DNA from: JAZDOK01 sp043798715
Lineage (GTDB): Bacteria > Vulcanimicrobiota > JAZDOK01
Length of the DNA stretch: 64,000 nt
Direction: 5' to 3'
Assembly (NCBI GenBank): GCA_043798715.1
Contig: JAZDOK010000106.1
Location: 1-64,000, forward strand
Position 1 is the stretch's first letter. Each line of letters opens with the position of its first letter. The notes under the pieces were generated by a model. It was not told the DNA's origin and ran no database searches. It saw nothing but the letters and a program-made list of their open reading frames with translations. The position numbers and the translations under genes are program-made. Shown here piece by piece: positions 45,145 to 53,471 of the stretch.

Positions 45145-45546
45145 TCATCCCCGCATGTCTCCGCTCCCAGTGCCTCTCTTTGGCCTGGCAGGCGTTGTTT
45201 CCTCAACTGCCGGCGCCTGGGGCACTGGCGGTTGGGTCGTCACCGGCGGGGTTTCCTCTCTGGCCGGTTTCAGTTCAGGTGGAGGAATGAAGGCCGGCCG
45301 CCTGGCCGCGGGGCTTATTTTCTTTATAAAAGCTCCGGGGTAGGTCACGGAGGGGATTGGTTTGGGTCGGGATGAAACTATAAGCAATACCAGCATGAAG
45401 GCGAGAAAAATCGCCAGGAGAGTAAATTCAAAAACGGTGGAAAACTGCGTCAGACGCTTGGGGGAGGTATCAAGAAGCGGCTTCTTTTCTGACACCAGGA
45501 TTGAACCAACCTCCTCCGAAAGTTTTTCTTTTTCCTCCTTGGTCAT
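45145..45546 (-). CDS. single-pass membrane protein with proline-rich tail
   Basis: 133 residues: a charged cytoplasmic N-terminus (residues 1-35), one TM helix (EFTLLAIFLAFMLVLLIVSS) and a Pro/Thr/Ala-rich tail of about 70 residues probably in the periplasm. GGAGG precedes the ATG. It sits within cassette B between the PilX-like gene and GspH-like gene. The layout, short cytoplasmic tail plus periplasmic proline-rich arm, resembles PilP- or GspC-type bridging proteins, but no sequence motif supports that. Confidence 0.6.
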   Translation of the reverse strand: MTKEEKEKLSEEVGSILVSEKKPLLDTSPKRLTQFSTVFEFTLLAIFLAFMLVLLIVSSRPKPIPSVTYPGAFIKKISPAARRPAFIPPPELKPAREETPPVTTQPPVPQAPAVEETTPARPKRGTGSGDMRG

Positions 45547-45569
45547 GCTTCCTCCTTGAAAAAGTTCCT

Positions 45570-46898
45570 TTATTGCCCCAGCGAGCCCATATCCATCCAG
45601 GCTTTCACCTTGATTTTGCCCGTGGTGGGAAAATTAGGCGGCGGCATATTGACGAGTTTTGCATCATACTGGTAATCCTTGGCATACCCCGTGGCCAGGT
45701 TGTTTCCGCTGAAAGTACTGACACAACCCCGGTGCTTCTGAATTATCCCCCCGAAAATGTGGAGGGTGCCCCTGGCGACACCACTGTCATAATTGTTCAC
45801 TTTAAAAGAATTATTCAAAGTCATGATGGCGGCGTCTATCTCGATGTCCCTTCTTATATCGGGATCCCTGCTTACAATGATATGCCCCTCCGAGACCATC
45901 CCCAGAACGTCGCGGGATCGATCGGCATAGATAATGTCGTTGGGAATCGTGATCTGGCCCTTGGCGGCAATGGTCATCCGGCCGGCCAGAGTGCCCGAGA
46001 TGATCAACTGCCCGGTGGTATAGACGGTGGTGCCCGTGGCGGAAATGGGGACGTTATTGTCTGTGTGGCCGCCGCAGGTGACATCCATGTAACCCTGTGC
46101 GCCGGTGGCATGGAGCACGATGGTGACATTTCCATTATAAGTATAATTTGCCCGATCCTTGATGTTTCCGGTGTCCGTGGGAAGAGCAATAGAGGGCATC
46201 CCCCCGGCAAAGGAAAAATTTGAATCTTCATTAATGCGAATCGGTATGTCGGCAGCATAGCTGGAATAGTAATGGTAGTAGTAGAAGGGATCGGTGTAAT
46301 TATGCCCCCCCTGGGAATAATAAGTAGTTTTATAGTAGGAATCAGTGTCGTTATGGCTGTCAACCCGCCCGCCGAACCTGGGGTTCCCGCTGATGCTGAA
46401 ATAGCCGTTGGTGTGGGCATTGCCGCCTATGCAGTCTCTTGAAAAGAACCAGATGGTGTCTCCGCTGGCCCCTTTCTCGCTGTCCGTAAAATAGGCGAAT
46501 TTGGCGAAGGACTCCGTCTCCACCCAGGCCACCAGGGTCCTCCTGAAGCTTCCAACCCGACCGACCGAGGTAGCCTGCCAGAGCTTGTAGATATTTCCGG
46601 GGTTCGAGGGAGAGGCCCATGTTTTCACGTTGTAATAGGAATCGCTTACGTTGCCGCGCGTCCAGTCATCCGGATTGGAGGATTCATTCTGCCCCCAGTT
46701 GTAGTCCACCGGCAACTCAATCAGTGCCCTGGCGATGCCGGAACGGGCCGCATAGTAGGCCTTGGTGGACATCAACTGCCCCGTGGCCGACTGGGATTCC
46801 GTCATCATGATGGAGACCAGCGCCATGCCGATGACAAAAAGGAGCGACATGGCAAAAAGAGTGAGAGCCATGGCAATACCTTGTCTTTTTGACGTCAT
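45570..46898 (-). CDS. PilX-like pilus assembly protein (cassette B)
   Basis: 442 residues, ATG behind AAAGGAGGTGG. Hydrophobic N-terminal helix (GIAMALTLFAMSLLFVIGMALVSI-like), then KAYYAARSGIARALIEL, the PilX signature helix. The remaining 370 residues are beta-rich with many Tyr/Asn/Gly (a HNYTDPFYYYHYY stretch) and include a FAYFTDSEKG motif also suggestive of DUF4900-like pilus proteins. It matches cassette A's PilX-like proteins in organisation but is clearly diverged. Confidence 0.78.
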   Translation of the reverse strand: MTSKRQGIAMALTLFAMSLLFVIGMALVSIMMTESQSATGQLMSTKAYYAARSGIARALIELPVDYNWGQNESSNPDDWTRGNVSDSYYNVKTWASPSNPGNIYKLWQATSVGRVGSFRRTLVAWVETESFAKFAYFTDSEKGASGDTIWFFSRDCIGGNAHTNGYFSISGNPRFGGRVDSHNDTDSYYKTTYYSQGGHNYTDPFYYYHYYSSYAADIPIRINEDSNFSFAGGMPSIALPTDTGNIKDRANYTYNGNVTIVLHATGAQGYMDVTCGGHTDNNVPISATGTTVYTTGQLIISGTLAGRMTIAAKGQITIPNDIIYADRSRDVLGMVSEGHIIVSRDPDIRRDIEIDAAIMTLNNSFKVNNYDSGVARGTLHIFGGIIQKHRGCVSTFSGNNLATGYAKDYQYDAKLVNMPPPNFPTTGKIKVKAWMDMGSLGQ

Positions 46899-46922
46899 GA
46901 TTCCACCTCCTTTATCCCCATT

Positions 46923-47546
46923 TTAAAGACCGAGAACGGCGACAGTAGGGGAAATGGTGTAAGTCCTGAGTACATTCTGGCTGTCCACCTCGGATGAGGT
47001 GACGGTTACCGTAAACAGCTGGCTGCTTACATAGGTGAAAGAAAGGGTGATGGTCCCTCCCGGTGTTTGAGCGATCGGATCGTTGGTAATGCTGATCTGG
47101 TTCCCGTCGGCATCGAAGCGTTTCATCTCGCGATAGACGGTCCTGTTGGAAACATAGTAGCGCACCGTCTGGTAATTGGCGGCATTTTCATAGTTCCAGC
47201 CGGTGGTATAGGGAGTATAATTGGCGGGATTGGGCTCCGTGAAGGTGATGGAGCCGGCGGTGCGGGTATTGGAGTTCGGGCAAAGCACCGCGGAAGGAAG
47301 GATGGCCGGGCTGATACCGGGATAACCGGTGACTGAATTCGGATTCAGTATGGCCTGCTTCAGTTCGGAGGTGATGCAATCAGCTGCCGCCCTGGCATTC
47401 CCCTGGGCCAGAATTTTAACCTGTCCCACCTGAAGATAGTTCATTCCGAGGGTCAGGACGGAGATAACGGAAGTGGAGAAAAGCAGGAAAACGACGGCCG
47501 CCACCATGACCTCTGAGATTGTGAATCCGGTTCTTGTTTTGTTCAT
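46923..47546 (-). CDS. PilW-like minor prepilin (cassette B)
   Basis: 207 residues. Leader MNKTRTG then FTISEVMVAAVVFLLFSTSVIS, a prepilin helix with Glu at +5; GGGAG 9 nt upstream of ATG. The following helix (ARAAADCITSELKQAILN) and beta-rich domain fit PilW. It stands between PilX-like and PilV-like genes in the same order as in cassette A. Confidence 0.82.
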   Translation of the reverse strand: MNKTRTGFTISEVMVAAVVFLLFSTSVISVLTLGMNYLQVGQVKILAQGNARAAADCITSELKQAILNPNSVTGYPGISPAILPSAVLCPNSNTRTAGSITFTEPNPANYTPYTTGWNYENAANYQTVRYYVSNRTVYREMKRFDADGNQISITNDPIAQTPGGTITLSFTYVSSQLFTVTVTSSEVDSQNVLRTYTISPTVAVLGL

Positions 47547-47563
47547 AGTCAGCCACTCCCTTA

Positions 47564-47968
47564 TTATGGAGCCAGAAGACTTGAGATGGTAATGGTCTTA
47601 AGCCTGGACTTGGTCTCGGTCCTTTCAAACCACGAGACCTGGACGTTGATCTGCTGTAGCCCGGCGATTCCGTCAGGATTTGATGAACCCCACCACCTTC
47701 GGTAACCTCCGGGAATCTCAGGAGGATTATCGGTCTTGGGAGACGTGTCAATCACTATTCCCTCGGCCAGAATCTGGTCCAGCTTGCTCTGGGCCAGGAA
47801 AACCGCCGTCGTCGTGCCCCAGGCAGCCTTGTTTAAATTAAAGGCGCCGGGAAAGACACCCAGAACCGCAAGAATTCCGGCGGAAAGAATGCCCAAAGCC
47901 CAGAGGACTTCGATCAGAGAAAGCCCGGCCCTCCTGGCCCGGATTCCGTCAAAGCCAATCCGGCGCAC
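47564..47968 (-). CDS. PilV-like minor prepilin (cassette B)
   Basis: 134 residues starting at GTG with GGGAGGTG 5 nt upstream. Leader ends RRAG before LSLIEVLWALGILSAGILAVLGVFPGAF, typical of PilV-like proteins; FLAQSKLDQILAEG follows. It is the first gene of the leftward cassette B. Confidence 0.82.
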   Translation of the reverse strand: MRRIGFDGIRARRAGLSLIEVLWALGILSAGILAVLGVFPGAFNLNKAAWGTTTAVFLAQSKLDQILAEGIVIDTSPKTDNPPEIPGGYRRWWGSSNPDGIAGLQQINVQVSWFERTETKSRLKTITISSLLAP

Positions 47969-48028
47969 TATTACACCTCCCAGACTAATTATAAACGATG
48001 TCTGCTTCTTTTACAACCTCATAATGGT

Positions 48029-49081
48029 CTAGTTCCCCAGGCGTGCTCCGCAGTTCGGACAGAACTTCGATCCCGCCGGGAATGAAGATTTACATCCCTG
48101 GCAGGCCAGGGCCTCGATCCTGGTTCCGCACGCGGCGCAGAATTTTGCTCCGGCCGGAAGGGCCGCCTTGCACTGGGGGCAGGATATTGAGGCTGAAGAT
48201 GCAGGGCCGGGGGAAACTCCCCCGCTCTGAGATGACTGCATGGTCTGCTGTATCATCCCGGCCATCATCATCCCGGCCCCCATGCCGGCGCCCATCCCCA
48301 TAACCTCGCCGCCGGCCCCACCGGGCTTTTCGGCCATGTCTCCGATAGCCTTGGCGGTCTTGTACTGCATGAAGCGACCCATATCCCCCACCGCCTTCAT
48401 GGAGGTGCGCTCATCTATCATTTTCTGAACTTCATCCGGGGGCGTGATCGCCTGAATGAAGCAATCCCTCAGCTCCAGGCCGTACTTGTCAAAGTCGTCC
48501 TTCACCTTGATTTTCAGCGCCGCGTTAAGTTCGTCGTAGTGAGAGGCCATATCCAGGACGCTTTTCATCACCGAGCCCAGGAGGTCATTCAGCCTGGAGA
48601 CTATTACCCCTTTCAGGTAGGAGCCCAGGGTTTCCATGGAGTACATGCCCTGAGTCCCCACCAGGGTGTTAACGAAGAGCTGGGGTTCGGCGACCCTCAT
48701 GGAGTAGATTCCGAAGGCCCGGAGACGTACCATGTCGAACTCGGCGTCCCGGAAAACTATGGGTTCCTTGGTGCCCCACTTGAGATCCGTAAAAACCCTC
48801 TGGTTGACGAAATAGACCTCCGACTGGAAGGGGGTCTCCCCTCCGCTCACAAATTTGACAATTGATGAAAGGATTGGAAGGTTTCCCGTGGTCAGCGTGT
48901 ACCTTCCGGGGCCGAATGCGTCCAGGGCCTTGCCGTCCCGGAAAAAAACCGCCGCCTGACTTTCCCGGACAATGAGCTGACCTCCCCACTTTATGTCCGC
49001 CAGGCCGCTTTCAGGGATCCGGTGGACCAGTTCCAATCCGCCGACATCAGAATATTCAAGAACATCCAGCCATCTGGGCAC
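48029..49081 (-). CDS. SPFH-domain protein with C-terminal zinc ribbons
   Basis: 350 residues starting at GTG (GGAGGTG 7 nt upstream, overlapping the end of the partner gene). Residues 30-230 form an SPFH/virion-core-like domain (GQLIVRESQAAVFFRDGKAL, DYGLELRDCFIQAITPPDEVQ-type). A Met/Gly-rich spacer follows, then two zinc ribbons: CPQC...CAAC and CQGC...CPNC. No TM helix. Proteins of this plan (YdjI/YdjL-like) are thought to be membrane-associated scaffolds; the biological role is unknown. The coiled-coil protein immediately upstream is its likely partner. Confidence 0.85.
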   Translation of the reverse strand: MPRWLDVLEYSDVGGLELVHRIPESGLADIKWGGQLIVRESQAAVFFRDGKALDAFGPGRYTLTTGNLPILSSIVKFVSGGETPFQSEVYFVNQRVFTDLKWGTKEPIVFRDAEFDMVRLRAFGIYSMRVAEPQLFVNTLVGTQGMYSMETLGSYLKGVIVSRLNDLLGSVMKSVLDMASHYDELNAALKIKVKDDFDKYGLELRDCFIQAITPPDEVQKMIDERTSMKAVGDMGRFMQYKTAKAIGDMAEKPGGAGGEVMGMGAGMGAGMMMAGMIQQTMQSSQSGGVSPGPASSASISCPQCKAALPAGAKFCAACGTRIEALACQGCKSSFPAGSKFCPNCGARLGN

Positions 49082-49082
49082 G

Positions 49083-49601
49083 TTACTTCACCTCCATCAC
49101 GATTTTTTCTCTCTGACCGATCTGCTGGTCAAAGTTTACGATATTTCTTTCCAGCGCCATCAGTGCATCCGTGGCGTCACCTCCCGCCAGAGCCGCACTC
49201 AACGCCATGACCGATTCACTGATGGCGCTGACCTGGCTTAAAAGCAGGAGATCATACTCGTAAAGACGGTCAAGGTGGGTTTCATCTATTTTGACCGGAT
49301 CGAAAAAACCGGTATAGCCGTATTCCGCCGTTCTTATTTTATCGGCCACTTTATCAATTTTACCGGTCAAACGGTCCAGCTCCGCGAGAAACTCAAGTTT
49401 TCCCTGAGCCACAAGGGGCCGGGCTATTTCCTGAAGGCGTCCCCGCTCGCGGGAGAGCTCTTGGGCCAGGAAGGTCCTCTGGATTTTGTCGGCGTTTCGG
49501 CGGGATTCGCGCTCCTTGTAACCGGCGAAGCCCGGTACCTGCCTGGCCAGCTTTTCCAGATTGTTCTCACCTGCCCTGATATCTTCTCTAATATCTCCCA
49601 A
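49083..49601 (-). CDS. coiled-coil protein partner of the SPFH protein
   Basis: 172 residues, mostly helix with heptad-like spacing (ENNLEKLARQV, ADKIQRTFLAQELSRERGRL, LDRLTGKIDKVADKI). I place the start at TTG 49601, 7 nt after AAGGAGGG; an ATG at 49676 would overlap the upstream gene and use the ribosome site as coding sequence. One base separates it from the SPFH gene, so the two are translated together. Function unknown; an adaptor or filament for the SPFH scaffold is inferred. Confidence 0.7.
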   Translation of the reverse strand: MGDIREDIRAGENNLEKLARQVPGFAGYKERESRRNADKIQRTFLAQELSRERGRLQEIARPLVAQGKLEFLAELDRLTGKIDKVADKIRTAEYGYTGFFDPVKIDETHLDRLYEYDLLLLSQVSAISESVMALSAALAGGDATDALMALERNIVNFDQQIGQREKIVMEVK

Positions 49602-49656
49602 TTTCAATCCCTCCTTATCCAAAATAGTGAAAATGGACTTTTGATGAGTTAAAATT

Positions 49657-51672
49657 CTATGCCTCCGATTTTTCACCTCTGTTCAGGGCAAAATGGAAAA
49701 ACATATAAATAAGAAAAACTCCGACCAGCCATCCGAGAACCAGTCCGTTTAAAACGCGCAGCAGGGTCACGGCCAGGGGAGTATGGAGATGGCAGAAAGT
49801 GTCCAGAATGTCTGCCTGGCCGATGCAGCCGATGAGAAGGAGGCCCCATATCCCACTTTCAAATCCAAACGAGGAGTAAGCGGACGCAAACATCAGGATG
49901 GGATGGCCCAGAAGAAATTCCTTGAGGCGCGGCCGCACCAGGAGCATTCTGTCCAGAAAAGACCGGAAGAGACGCTCAAAATCAGTCGTAGCCCCCTCAG
50001 GGGCGTTACCAGTCCGAATAATAAAAAAGATACCCAGGCCGACAGCCAGAAGAATCGCCAGCAGGTGCTTGAGAAGGATAGGTGTTTCCAGAATATCCCT
50101 TATCCCGCCGGATTCTTCTCCGTTGCGGGTGAAAAACAGGCAGGCCGTCAAAAGAAGAGGGACCAGCATCACCAGTTTTATGCCCCGGGCCTGATCTATC
50201 TGGAGAAAGAAGGTGGTACTGGAAAGAAGAGCGGCCACTATAAAACCTCCCATGAGGGAGAAAAGACTGATCCTGAGAAAAAGAAGGGTCGCCCTCCTGA
50301 TGAACTTACCGACGGTCCCGGAACGACCCGCCTCTCTGAAGTACGGAATATGGAGAGCCATGGCCAGTGTGGGAGCGGAGATCGCCGAGATCAGCGCGAG
50401 AATCTTCCTCCAGAGCGGCAGGGCCCCGGCCAGCCAGGCTGCCGCAAATCCAAGTATAAAAAGACCCAGTCCTAACCAGCAGAAATTGTTAGGGAGCCTT
50501 ATGAAATAATCGCTCAGGAGAAGTAAGAGAGCCCCGGCTCCGATGGAGAGGACGAGAAGGCTGAAAGGGTCAGGACCAAAATCCCCAAGAGGGGCTGCCC
50601 TTCCGAGAACAAACTTCTGTTTTTTGAGCGAATTTTCCAGGCGGCCGACGAGTTCCATGTTGGTCTGAAGGAGGTCTTTCCCCTCCTCGGCGACCGCCAT
50701 GGGACGAAGATAGGCCACCCGGATGTTTCTCTCCCGGATGCCCAGCATGAACTTCTCAACGACGTCGTTGGAATCCAGCTTGGCCAGTTGCAGTGGGCCG
50801 ATGGATTGGACCCGGACCGCCTTCCCGGCCAGGCGCAAACCCAGATAGCGGGAGCCCCGCTGTGTGAAGCGCACATCCGGCACCTCAACCAGGCCCAGAC
50901 TGGCCCCCATGCCTTTAAGACCTTCGAGGGTATCATCCAGGCAGTTAGGATAGCCTGTTACCTCGTTATCCTGGCCGCCGAATACAATCGTTGTTACATC
51001 AGGTAAGCGGCTCAGAAAACGAAAATATTCACGAATGGAACTTGAGGTGAAAGTTTTTTTGTTTTCCGGTCTTAAAACAATTTTGAATCCACGTCCGCCC
51101 AGAAGTTTTACCAGAGAAGGCGAAAAACCCAGACCATACGAGGAGAAATCCCTGGGATCGGTCGAGACTTCAATTATATCGAGGGGAAAGCCTGAACTTT
51201 TTCCGATCGTGCCTGCAGTTTTTCCTCCTCCTTCCCAGGAGTGAACCCGGCCTGCACCCAGAAATATTGAGAGAGAACCGAGAACCTGACTTCTGGTCGC
51301 CTCGTCATACACGTAAACCAGGATAGTGTCGGGCTTGACCCTGCTTATGAATCGCCTGAAGCGCTCCGGGAGATCGCGTGAATTCAAGCTAAGGTCTCTT
51401 CCGAGCAACCAGCGTATCCGCCCCTCCATCTGCATCTTTTCAGGAGTGTCTTCGTTCAGGGCGATGGATGTTATCCCGCTGGACTTCAATTTTTTCAAGG
51501 CGGCAAAGAGATCCCAGCCCTGGGCACGGGCGGTGTCGACGAAGGAGTCGTAATCCAGGGCCAGCTCAACCGTGCGGTGCGAGCGCTCAAGAAGTATCCT
51601 TCTGAATCCTATTACTGCTGAAAATAAAAAAGCAAGAATTACCAGCGTCCAGAGTATCGTCTGTCTTTTCAT
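49657..51672 (-). CDS. DUF5693-family polytopic membrane protein
   Basis: 671 residues. One N-terminal TM helix, then a soluble extracytoplasmic domain (about 30-370; LALDYDSFVDTARAQGWD, SGITSIALNEDTPEKM, AYLRPMAV) that looks like a glycoside-hydrolase-like barrel, followed by ten or so TM helices in the C-terminal half. This domain order matches DUF5693 proteins known from Gram-positive bacteria with surface-layer anchoring. In those organisms it stands near a pyruvyl-transferase gene; none is present here. An envelope role is likely. Confidence 0.75.
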   Translation of the reverse strand: MKRQTILWTLVILAFLFSAVIGFRRILLERSHRTVELALDYDSFVDTARAQGWDLFAALKKLKSSGITSIALNEDTPEKMQMEGRIRWLLGRDLSLNSRDLPERFRRFISRVKPDTILVYVYDEATRSQVLGSLSIFLGAGRVHSWEGGGKTAGTIGKSSGFPLDIIEVSTDPRDFSSYGLGFSPSLVKLLGGRGFKIVLRPENKKTFTSSSIREYFRFLSRLPDVTTIVFGGQDNEVTGYPNCLDDTLEGLKGMGASLGLVEVPDVRFTQRGSRYLGLRLAGKAVRVQSIGPLQLAKLDSNDVVEKFMLGIRERNIRVAYLRPMAVAEEGKDLLQTNMELVGRLENSLKKQKFVLGRAAPLGDFGPDPFSLLVLSIGAGALLLLLSDYFIRLPNNFCWLGLGLFILGFAAAWLAGALPLWRKILALISAISAPTLAMALHIPYFREAGRSGTVGKFIRRATLLFLRISLFSLMGGFIVAALLSSTTFFLQIDQARGIKLVMLVPLLLTACLFFTRNGEESGGIRDILETPILLKHLLAILLAVGLGIFFIIRTGNAPEGATTDFERLFRSFLDRMLLVRPRLKEFLLGHPILMFASAYSSFGFESGIWGLLLIGCIGQADILDTFCHLHTPLAVTLLRVLNGLVLGWLVGVFLIYMFFHFALNRGEKSEA

Positions 51673-51738
51673 GAAAAAAACAAATCCTTCCTCAAAGCGT
51701 TAGCCGGAAGTATTTCTTCAATTTGCAGCCTCAATCCT

Positions 51739-53454
51739 TTACCGGGCACCTCCGCATGCCGGCATGGGAGCGACACGGGGAGAGCGTGAATTTCGAATAT
51801 AGAAGCGCACATATGTTATGGAATTGTGCAAATTGTGTAATACAAAAGCATCTTTAATGGTAAATAAGGGCATAAAGGCTTTTAAAAACCTTTCTCTGCC
51901 GGTGGGATTAACCTTCTCCTCAAATACCGTCTTGTTAAAAAAGACTCTCTTTCCTTTTTTTATTGCCTTGATGATTTTCAATCCAATCTCGTCAGGCAGC
52001 CGCCCGGCGAGAAGCTTGTTGAAATTTTCATAATTGTCGCCGGTCCGGTCTATACCGATCATATTCAGCCGGAAATAGTATTGCAGATAATCATCACAGC
52101 CAATACGATAGTCACCGATGTTATCCTGCTTGACTAAAATATAATCGCCTTTTGAAATTATATTCTCAGCCTCAAACTTTTTACAATCTTCTGCCGAGGG
52201 AACAGGCTTGTGGCAGGCTGAAATTACATTGAAATTCAATAAAAAAATCAAACTCGCCAGCACCATCAGCAAGATTCTTCCAAATTTGGAATATGAAGCA
52301 ATGCCTCCCAAAAGCAGTAATATCCCTAATGGCCAGACATATATATAAGCATTTCTGACATCGATTAGAAAAATTGCAATTAAAAAAAATCCCGGCCAGG
52401 CTAAAGCGAGTATTATCTTTTCTCTGTGAGCGGACCAGAAATATTTCAACTGACGAAAGAACATATATGCAAACACTCCAATAATGGCGATTAATAAGTA
52501 CTTCACAATGGAATTGCATCTGCTTTCAAATGGGAGGCAAATCTGGGATAAAAGTGCATTATTGACCAGTATTGAAAAAAAACTGCCGAATGCCTGTTCA
52601 TTCCTGAAGTAGGCATTGTAATTAATCATTTCGAGAAATCTCCATAAATGATTGGCGGCTGAATCAAGTCGGTGCATACCAACTGTAGGGATAACGAAGG
52701 CAAAGAAGCTTAAAATGAAAAATCCAACCGTGGAAAAAACATACAGAATGGATTGAGCAACTTTCGTAAAAAAAACGTTTCTGTTCACCATTATATAGAG
52801 CACCATTATTCCCAGGAAAGGGATGGCTGCAATGCTGAAACCCACAGCCATGGCACTCGCTAAAGAAGAGAGAAATGCACCTTTATAGCCTGGGTAAAAC
52901 ACATATAATAACAGCGCCAAAATCATGAAAAAGTATGAAATCTGGTAAGGTTTAGTCAGAATATTAAAGATCCAGAAGCCATAACCAAATCCTAAAATTG
53001 CACTCGATAAGAAGGCGGATAAGGGATCTTTAAAAATCCTGATTTGAAGGGAATAAAACAGTAAAACGCTGGAGGCTCCAAAAAGGCAAATTAGAATCTG
53101 TGAAAGAAAAAGCAAGTCCGCCTCGCATTTAAAAAGCAAAACAAACCTGTAGAGCAGTAAAAAAAACGGAGTTTGAAATAAATGGCACCGGTTACCGCAG
53201 ATAAGCTCAATGGGCGCTGTTGGATCCGTAAGAGCCTGTTCCAGATAATATTGATAAATTAAAGTTTCATTCAGGCCCAGATTGTCACACTCGATGAGTT
53301 GAGTAGGAAACAAATATCTGCAGAAATACAGATAAATCATTAACAGAATAAAACCCAGAAGTATGGATTTATTGATTTTTATCTTAGCAAACCATCGCGC
53401 GGCATATTGTGCGGCATAGTCGGTGCAGGAAGGTGTAGTAATTTTACCTTTCAT
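51739..53454 (-). CDS. AT-rich polytopic membrane protein, putative GT-C glycosyltransferase
   Basis: 571 residues with about a dozen TM helices and a hydrophilic C-terminal tail. A loop after helix 1 (CDNLGLNETLIYQYY) has acidic residues where GT-C transferases carry their catalytic aspartate. Overall helix layout fits lipid-linked-sugar transferases, but no family signature is certain. Codon use and base composition are clearly more AT-rich than neighbours, suggesting transfer from another genome. The ribosome site is weak (GGTGAA). It follows thrS by 17 bp. Confidence 0.6.
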   Translation of the reverse strand: MKGKITTPSCTDYAAQYAARWFAKIKINKSILLGFILLMIYLYFCRYLFPTQLIECDNLGLNETLIYQYYLEQALTDPTAPIELICGNRCHLFQTPFFLLLYRFVLLFKCEADLLFLSQILICLFGASSVLLFYSLQIRIFKDPLSAFLSSAILGFGYGFWIFNILTKPYQISYFFMILALLLYVFYPGYKGAFLSSLASAMAVGFSIAAIPFLGIMVLYIMVNRNVFFTKVAQSILYVFSTVGFFILSFFAFVIPTVGMHRLDSAANHLWRFLEMINYNAYFRNEQAFGSFFSILVNNALLSQICLPFESRCNSIVKYLLIAIIGVFAYMFFRQLKYFWSAHREKIILALAWPGFFLIAIFLIDVRNAYIYVWPLGILLLLGGIASYSKFGRILLMVLASLIFLLNFNVISACHKPVPSAEDCKKFEAENIISKGDYILVKQDNIGDYRIGCDDYLQYYFRLNMIGIDRTGDNYENFNKLLAGRLPDEIGLKIIKAIKKGKRVFFNKTVFEEKVNPTGRERFLKAFMPLFTIKDAFVLHNLHNSITYVRFYIRNSRSPRVAPMPACGGAR

Positions 53455-53471
53455 TTCACCGGCAGCGAGCT

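Noticed and set aside
49602..49676. Upstream ATG extension of the coiled-coil gene
   Set aside because: It would overlap the DUF5693 gene and turn the AAGGAGGG ribosome site into coding sequence; the TTG at 49601 fits better.
51755..51766. Perfect palindrome CATGCCGGCATG at the end of a glycosyltransferase gene
   Set aside because: It is inside the coding region, single, and too short to claim a regulatory role.
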